Shown piece after piece: positions 60,606-64,000 of a DNA stretch of 64,000 nt. The stretch is from the NCBI RefSeq assembly GCF_001421165.1, contig NZ_LMKB01000005.1, positions 312,287 through 376,286 of the forward strand, given 5' to 3'. Made by a program: the position numbers and the translations under genes. Each line of letters begins with the position of its first letter. The first letter of the stretch is position 1. The DNA comes from Frigoribacterium sp. Leaf8 (GTDB taxonomy: Bacteria > Actinomycetota > Actinomycetes > Actinomycetales > Microbacteriaceae). The notes under the pieces are model-generated. The model made no database searches. It saw nothing but the letters and a program-made list of their open reading frames with translations, and was not told the origin of the DNA.

Positions 60606-61844
60606 ATGACCAAGAAGATCGTCGTCACCGGCCTCGGCGCCACGAGCCCGCTCGGTGGCACCGCCACCGAGAGCTGGCAGAACCTGCTCGCCGGCCAGTC
60701 GGGCATCACCACGCTCGAACAGGACTGGGTCGCCAAGTACGAGCTGCCCGTCACCTTCGCCGGCCAGGCACGCACCCCCTCGGCCGACGTGCTCGACCGC
60801 CGCGAGATCAAGCGCCTCGACCCGTCGAGCCAGTTCGCGCTCACCGCGGCCCGCGAGGCCTGGGCCGACGCCGGCTCGCCCGAGGTCGTCCCCGAACGCT
60901 TCATCGTCGACTGGGCCACCGGCATCGGCGGTGTCTGGACGCTGCTCGACGGGTGGGACACCCTGCGCGAGAAGGGCCCGCGACGCGTCCTGCCGATGAC
61001 CGTCCCCATGCTCATGCCCAACGGCCCCGCCGCCGCCATCTCGATGAGCCTGGGTGCGCGCGCCGGAGCCCGCACGGTCGTGTCGGCCTGCGCCTCCAGC
61101 ACCGAGTCGATCGCCATGGCCTACGAGCACCTGCAGTCCGGCCTCGCCGACATCGCCGTCGCCGGCGGTTCCGAGGCGGCCATCCACCCGATGCCCCTGG
61201 CCTCCTTTGCGGCCATGCAGGCCCTCTCGAAGCGCAACGACGACCCCGCCACCGCCTCGCGTCCCTACGACGTCACGCGCGACGGCTTCGTCCTCGCCGA
61301 AGGAGGCGCGGCGCTCGTCCTCGAGACCGAGGAGCACGCCCTGGCCCGCGGGGCCCGCATCTACGCCGAGCTCATCGGTGGTGCGGTCACCAGCGACTCG
61401 TACCACATCACCGCTCCCGACCCCGAGGGCACCGGCGCCGCCCGGGCCGTCATCGCGACGCTCGAGAACGCGGGGGTCGACCGCGACCAGGTCGTCCACG
61501 TCAACGCCCACGCGACGAGCACCCCGGTCGGCGACATCGCCGAGTACCACGCCATCAAGCGCGTCTTCGGCGACCACACCTCGAAGCTGATCGTCTCGGC
61601 GACCAAGGCGGCCACGGGCCACCTGCTCGGCGGCGCGGGCGGCATCGAGGCGCTGTTCACGGTCAAGGCGCTGCACGAGCGCGTGGCACCGCAGACGATC
61701 AACGTCACGCAGATGGACGACGAGATCGACATGGACGTCGTCGTCGGAGAACCGCGCCCCCTGCCCGAGGGCGAGATCGTGGCCATCAGCAACTCGTTCG
61801 GCTTCGGCGGCCACAACGCCGTCGTCGGGTTCCGCTCGGTCTGA
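60606..61844 (+). CDS. fabF: Beta-ketoacyl-ACP synthase II
   Basis: Elongating condensing enzyme. 412 residues. Catalytic Cys in VSACASST, His in VNAHATSTP, His in ATGHLLGG with Lys TKAATGH; AEGGAALVLE (61301 copy of the 10-mer). AGAAGGAA upstream. Last gene of the fab operon; only one KAS II here (Mycobacterium has KasA and KasB). Confidence 0.96.
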   Translation: MTKKIVVTGLGATSPLGGTATESWQNLLAGQSGITTLEQDWVAKYELPVTFAGQARTPSADVLDRREIKRLDPSSQFALTAAREAWADAGSPEVVPERFIVDWATGIGGVWTLLDGWDTLREKGPRRVLPMTVPMLMPNGPAAAISMSLGARAGARTVVSACASSTESIAMAYEHLQSGLADIAVAGGSEAAIHPMPLASFAAMQALSKRNDDPATASRPYDVTRDGFVLAEGGAALVLETEEHALARGARIYAELIGGAVTSDSYHITAPDPEGTGAARAVIATLENAGVDRDQVVHVNAHATSTPVGDIAEYHAIKRVFGDHTSKLIVSATKAATGHLLGGAGGIEALFTVKALHERVAPQTINVTQMDDEIDMDVVVGEPRPLPEGEIVAISNSFGFGGHNAVVGFRSV

Positions 61845-61856
61845 ACGAGGCGACCG

Positions 61857-61904
61857 ACGCAGGAGGCGCGGGTGGCATGATCACGCCACCCGCGCCTCCT
61901 GCGT
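61857..61904. terminator. fab operon terminator built from an inverted 10-mer pair
   Basis: Perfect 20-bp stem (61857-61876 with 61885-61904), 8-nt loop ATGATCAC. Both arms contain the dispersed 10-mer with its extended flanks. It lies between the convergent fabF and DUF3145 genes. Confidence 0.9.
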
Positions 61905-61949
61905 CGTCACCCGGTGCGCCCGGGACGCCCCTCCCCGGGCAGGGGCGGG

Positions 61950-62453
61950 TCAGCTGACCTTGTGCAGCCAGACGACGGGGTTGCCTTCGCCGCTGTAGCG
62001 GAACGGTTCGAGTTCGTCGTCCCAGGCCTGGCCGAGGGCGAGACGCAGCTCGCGGTGCAACTCGAGGGTGTTCGACCCGGCGATCTCCATCGCGTAGCGG
62101 ATGCGGTCCTCGGGGATGACCGTGTTGCCGGCGGTGTCGGTCTGGGCGAAGAACACGCCCAGGTCGGGAGAGTGCATCCAGCGCCCCCCGTCGTGGGTCT
62201 CGCCGGGGTCTTCGGTCACCTCGTAGCGGAGGTGCTCCCAGCCCCGCAGAGCAGAGGCGATGCGCGCGCCGGAACCCTCGTCACCCTGCCACGAGAACTC
62301 GGTGCGCTGGGCGCCGGGCAGCACGGGTTGGTCGACCCAGGCGAAGTTCACGCCGTGCCCGAGGGCACGACCGACGGCCCACTCGACGTGTGGGCACAGT
62401 GCACGAGGGGACGAGTGCACGTAGAGCACTCCCCGAGCGGTTGCAGCAGCCAC
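61950..62453 (-). CDS. DUF3145 family protein
   Basis: 167-residue actinobacterial protein, function unknown, found next to fabF. Starts AAATARGVLYVHSSPRALCPHVEWA and contains GEGNPVVWLHKVS at the end; many Trp and His. GTG start with GGAGGAATC. An extended 5' leader of about 110 nt precedes it. Confidence 0.88.
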   Translation of the reverse strand: MAAATARGVLYVHSSPRALCPHVEWAVGRALGHGVNFAWVDQPVLPGAQRTEFSWQGDEGSGARIASALRGWEHLRYEVTEDPGETHDGGRWMHSPDLGVFFAQTDTAGNTVIPEDRIRYAMEIAGSNTLELHRELRLALGQAWDDELEPFRYSGEGNPVVWLHKVS

Positions 62454-62572
62454 GATTCCTCCATCTGGTTCAGGTGCGACTTCCCCATCGACCTGTCAGA
62501 CGTGATTCGTGTGCGTTCTTCGATTGTGCGGGCCGGGACCCGGTGATGCGCGGGACGGTGCCCGTTCTGTGA

Positions 62573-62602
62573 ATTATGACCGACCCGCCTGAGAAATCAC
62601 AA
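62573..62602 (-). promoter_or_regulatory. Promoter of the DUF3145 gene
   Basis: On the minus strand TTGTGA (62602-62597) and CATAAT (62578-62573) are 18 nt apart; the best sigma-70-type match in the window. Confidence 0.6.
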
Positions 62603-62649
62603 CTGTGTAACACCTGCGAATGGTGCGGCGTCTCGCACGGCCTGTCGGC

Positions 62650-64000
62650 TCACTTGGCCTGCGAGTAGTCGTCCACGACCGCGACCGTGACCGGGAAGGC
62701 CACCGGGGCGTCGCCGAAGAGCAGCCGGCCGGCCTCGACCGCGCTGTCGGCGACCAGCGCGGCGACCTCGTCGGCGGCGGCCGCGGGGGCGTGCACCACC
62801 ACCTCGTCGTGCAGGAAGAACACGAAGTGGGGTGCCGGGACGCCGGTCCCCCAGCGCGCGTGCAGACGACGGCGCAGGGCGCCCATCCAGCAGAGGGCCC
62901 ACTCCGCGGCGGTGCCCTGCACGACGAAGTTGCGCGTGAACCGACCCCACGAGCGTGCGTCGCGATCGGCCGGCCGCACGCCCATCTCGGGAGGCAGCGC
63001 GCCCACCCCGGCGCCCCCGGAGGCGTCCGGGTCGTCGGACGGCCGCGGTGAACTGCGGCCGAGCAGGGTGTCGACGACTCCCCCGGCCTCGCCCGTGCGT
63101 GCCGCAGTCTCGACGAGCGCCATGGCGTCGGGGAACCGCCGCGCCAGGCGGGGCACGAGTCGGCCGCTCTCGCCCTGGGTCGCGCCGTACATCGCGCCGA
63201 GCATCGCGACCTTGGCCTCGGCCCGCGTGGCGACGGCTCCGCTGGCGACGATGCCCTCGTACAGGTCGCCCGACCCGGCCCGGGCCATCGAGCGGTCGCC
63301 GGACAGGCCGGTCAGGATGCGCGGCTCGAGTTGCGAGGCGTCGGCGACCACGAGCTTCCAGCCCGGGTCGGCCACGACGGCCCCGCGGACCGCCCGGGGA
63401 AGCTGCAGCGCGCCTCCTCCGCTCGTGGCCCACCGGCCGGTCACGACGCCGCCCGGCACGTAGTCGGGACGGAAGCGCCCGCCGTGCACCCAGGCGTCGA
63501 GCCAGGCCCAGCCATTGGCGACGAGCAGGCGCTGCATCTTCTTGTAGCGGAGCAGCGGCTCGATGGCGGGGTGCTCGTGCCGTTGCAGTTCCCACTGCCG
63601 CGTCGACTGCACGAGCACGCCCGCCCGGTTCAGGGCCCTGATCAGTTCGGCGGGCGAGTCGGGGTTGAGATCGGGCGCGTCGAGCGCCTGCCGCACCTCG
63701 TCGAGGGCGTCGCGCATGCGGGCCGGTCGCTCTCCCGGGGCGGGCCTCGGCCCGAGGGCGGCGGTCAGCAGTTCGTCGTGCACCCGGGGCGACCACGGGA
63801 TGCCCCGGTGGCGCATCTCGGCCGCGATCAACGCACCGGTGGACTCGGCGGCGACGAGCAGCTCGAGTCGACCCCGGGCAGGCGACGCCTCGACCGCCTC
63901 GCGCTGGGCGAGGAACTCGGCCGCCGGGTCGGGCAGCGACTCGGGGAGGACCTCGAAGAGGCCGTCGGACTCCCCCGGCGACGCCTGGGCGACGTCCCAC
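62650..64000 (-). CDS. Bifunctional 3'-5' exonuclease / DNA polymerase (PolA-like), 5' end outside window
   Basis: 450 visible residues of a short family A polymerase. Motif A VVADASQLEPRI, motif B KVAMLGAMYGATQGE, motif C FFLHDEVVV; the fingers helix has Lys and Tyr-Gly. No 5' nuclease in the visible part. The frame is open across the right edge. These actinobacterial enzymes are distinct from PolA proper. The dispersed 10-mer (63409) is in frame. Confidence 0.88.
   Translation of the reverse strand, partial: WDVAQASPGESDGLFEVLPESLPDPAAEFLAQREAVEASPARGRLELLVAAESTGALIAAEMRHRGIPWSPRVHDELLTAALGPRPAPGERPARMRDALDEVRQALDAPDLNPDSPAELIRALNRAGVLVQSTRQWELQRHEHPAIEPLLRYKKMQRLLVANGWAWLDAWVHGGRFRPDYVPGGVVTGRWATSGGGALQLPRAVRGAVVADPGWKLVVADASQLEPRILTGLSGDRSMARAGSGDLYEGIVASGAVATRAEAKVAMLGAMYGATQGESGRLVPRLARRFPDAMALVETAARTGEAGGVVDTLLGRSSPRPSDDPDASGGAGVGALPPEMGVRPADRDARSWGRFTRNFVVQGTAAEWALCWMGALRRRLHARWGTGVPAPHFVFFLHDEVVVHAPAAAADEVAALVADSAVEAGRLLFGDAPVAFPVTVAVVDDYSQAK

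Larger units (their letters stand above)
7377..63418. repeat. Dispersed 10-mer CGCGCCTCCT / AGGAGGCGCG (25 exact copies)
   Basis: Forward copies (CGCGCCTCCT) begin at 7377, 14354, 17490, 20991, 27978, 30852, 36298, 42892, 47000, 51010, 53340, 61891 and 63409. Reverse copies (AGGAGGCGCG) begin at 15818, 17517, 20739, 25455, 30846, 32126, 34587, 36539, 44851, 46971, 61301 and 61861. Frequent flanks extend the consensus to roughly ACC-CGCGCCTCCT-GCG. Four pairs are inverted and form hairpins (17490/17517, 30846/30852, 46971/47000, 61861/61891). Twelve copies lie inside coding regions in varying frames; two touch stop codons (34587, 51010). A zero-order estimate for a 70% GC sequence is about one copy per 64 kb on both strands. 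Function unknown. The copy at 61301 encodes a conserved FabF motif and may be chance. Confidence 0.85.

Noticed and set aside
61301-61310. fabF copy of the 10-mer as a functional repeat
   Set aside because: It encodes the conserved AEGGAA segment of the enzyme, so protein conservation explains it.
1-64000. CRISPR array, prophage or insertion sequence
   Set aside because: No regularly spaced repeats with unique spacers, no integrase, transposase, capsid or terminase genes seen; the 10-mers are irregularly spaced.

Overview
The window is very GC-rich, densely coded DNA from an actinobacterium, most likely a member of the Microbacteriaceae. Gene order is the main evidence. pepA, lpd, sucB, DUF4191, RDD, glnA1, glnE, glnA2 and later ahpE, aceE, fasR, fabD run in the same relative order as in Mycobacterium. 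The fabH-acpP-fabF set (type II fatty acid synthesis, no mycolate genes) and the parE-DUF7455-sigA neighbourhood are also actinobacterial. I could not run a species-level search.

Layout. 1-5.7 kb: topoisomerase IV subunit B (cut by the window edge), a small zinc-type protein, and sigA-murT-gatD read leftwards. 6-9.9 kb: an MFS transporter, a PAC2 protein and leucyl aminopeptidase. 10-17.4 kb: dihydrolipoyl dehydrogenase, the 2-oxo acid dehydrogenase E2, a pseudokinase-like membrane protein, DUF4191, RDD and glutamine synthetase I with an upstream GlnR-type box. 17.6-22.3 kb: a three-gene exopolysaccharide operon (UDP-glucose dehydrogenase, GH26 glycosidase, processive glycosyltransferase) lying between glnA1 and glnE. 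22.7-31.3 kb: glnE, glnA2, nadE, map, polyphosphate glucokinase and the RNase P RNA. 31.3-41.3 kb: a COG1579 protein, a Nif3-like protein, envelope proteins, an amine oxidase, cardiolipin synthase, DinB and an Nramp-like transporter. 41.4-47 kb: an AAA+/VWA pair and the conserved trio SCO1664-DUF3090-phosphomutase. 47-53 kb: redox and stress genes (HxlR regulator with divergent quinone-reductase-like gene, flavin disulfide reductase, response regulator with divergent GlsB-type protein). 53.2-64 kb: tRNA-Val, ahpE, aceE, fasR-fabD-fabH-acpP-fabF, DUF3145 and a PolA-like polymerase cut by the right edge.

Working together: lpd, the E2 and aceE supply the pyruvate dehydrogenase complex, whose acetyl-CoA feeds the fab operon controlled by FasR. 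glnA1, glnE and the GlnR box form the nitrogen-assimilation unit. sigA, murT and gatD link the housekeeping sigma factor to peptidoglycan stem-peptide modification.

Most unusual points: (1) the MurT/GatD pair has lost the glutaminase Cys and His and the MurT zinc ribbon, in a lineage whose type B peptidoglycan uses the D-Glu alpha-carboxyl for cross-linking. (2) The 10-mer CGCGCCTCCT and its complement occur 25 times by my reading, many as inverted pairs at gene ends and others inside coding linkers in different frames. (3) Many genes have a TANNNT box exactly 6-7 nt before the start codon, suggesting widespread leaderless transcripts. (4) Three further proteins (COG1579, Nramp-like, kinase-like) have lost their family's metal-binding or catalytic residues.
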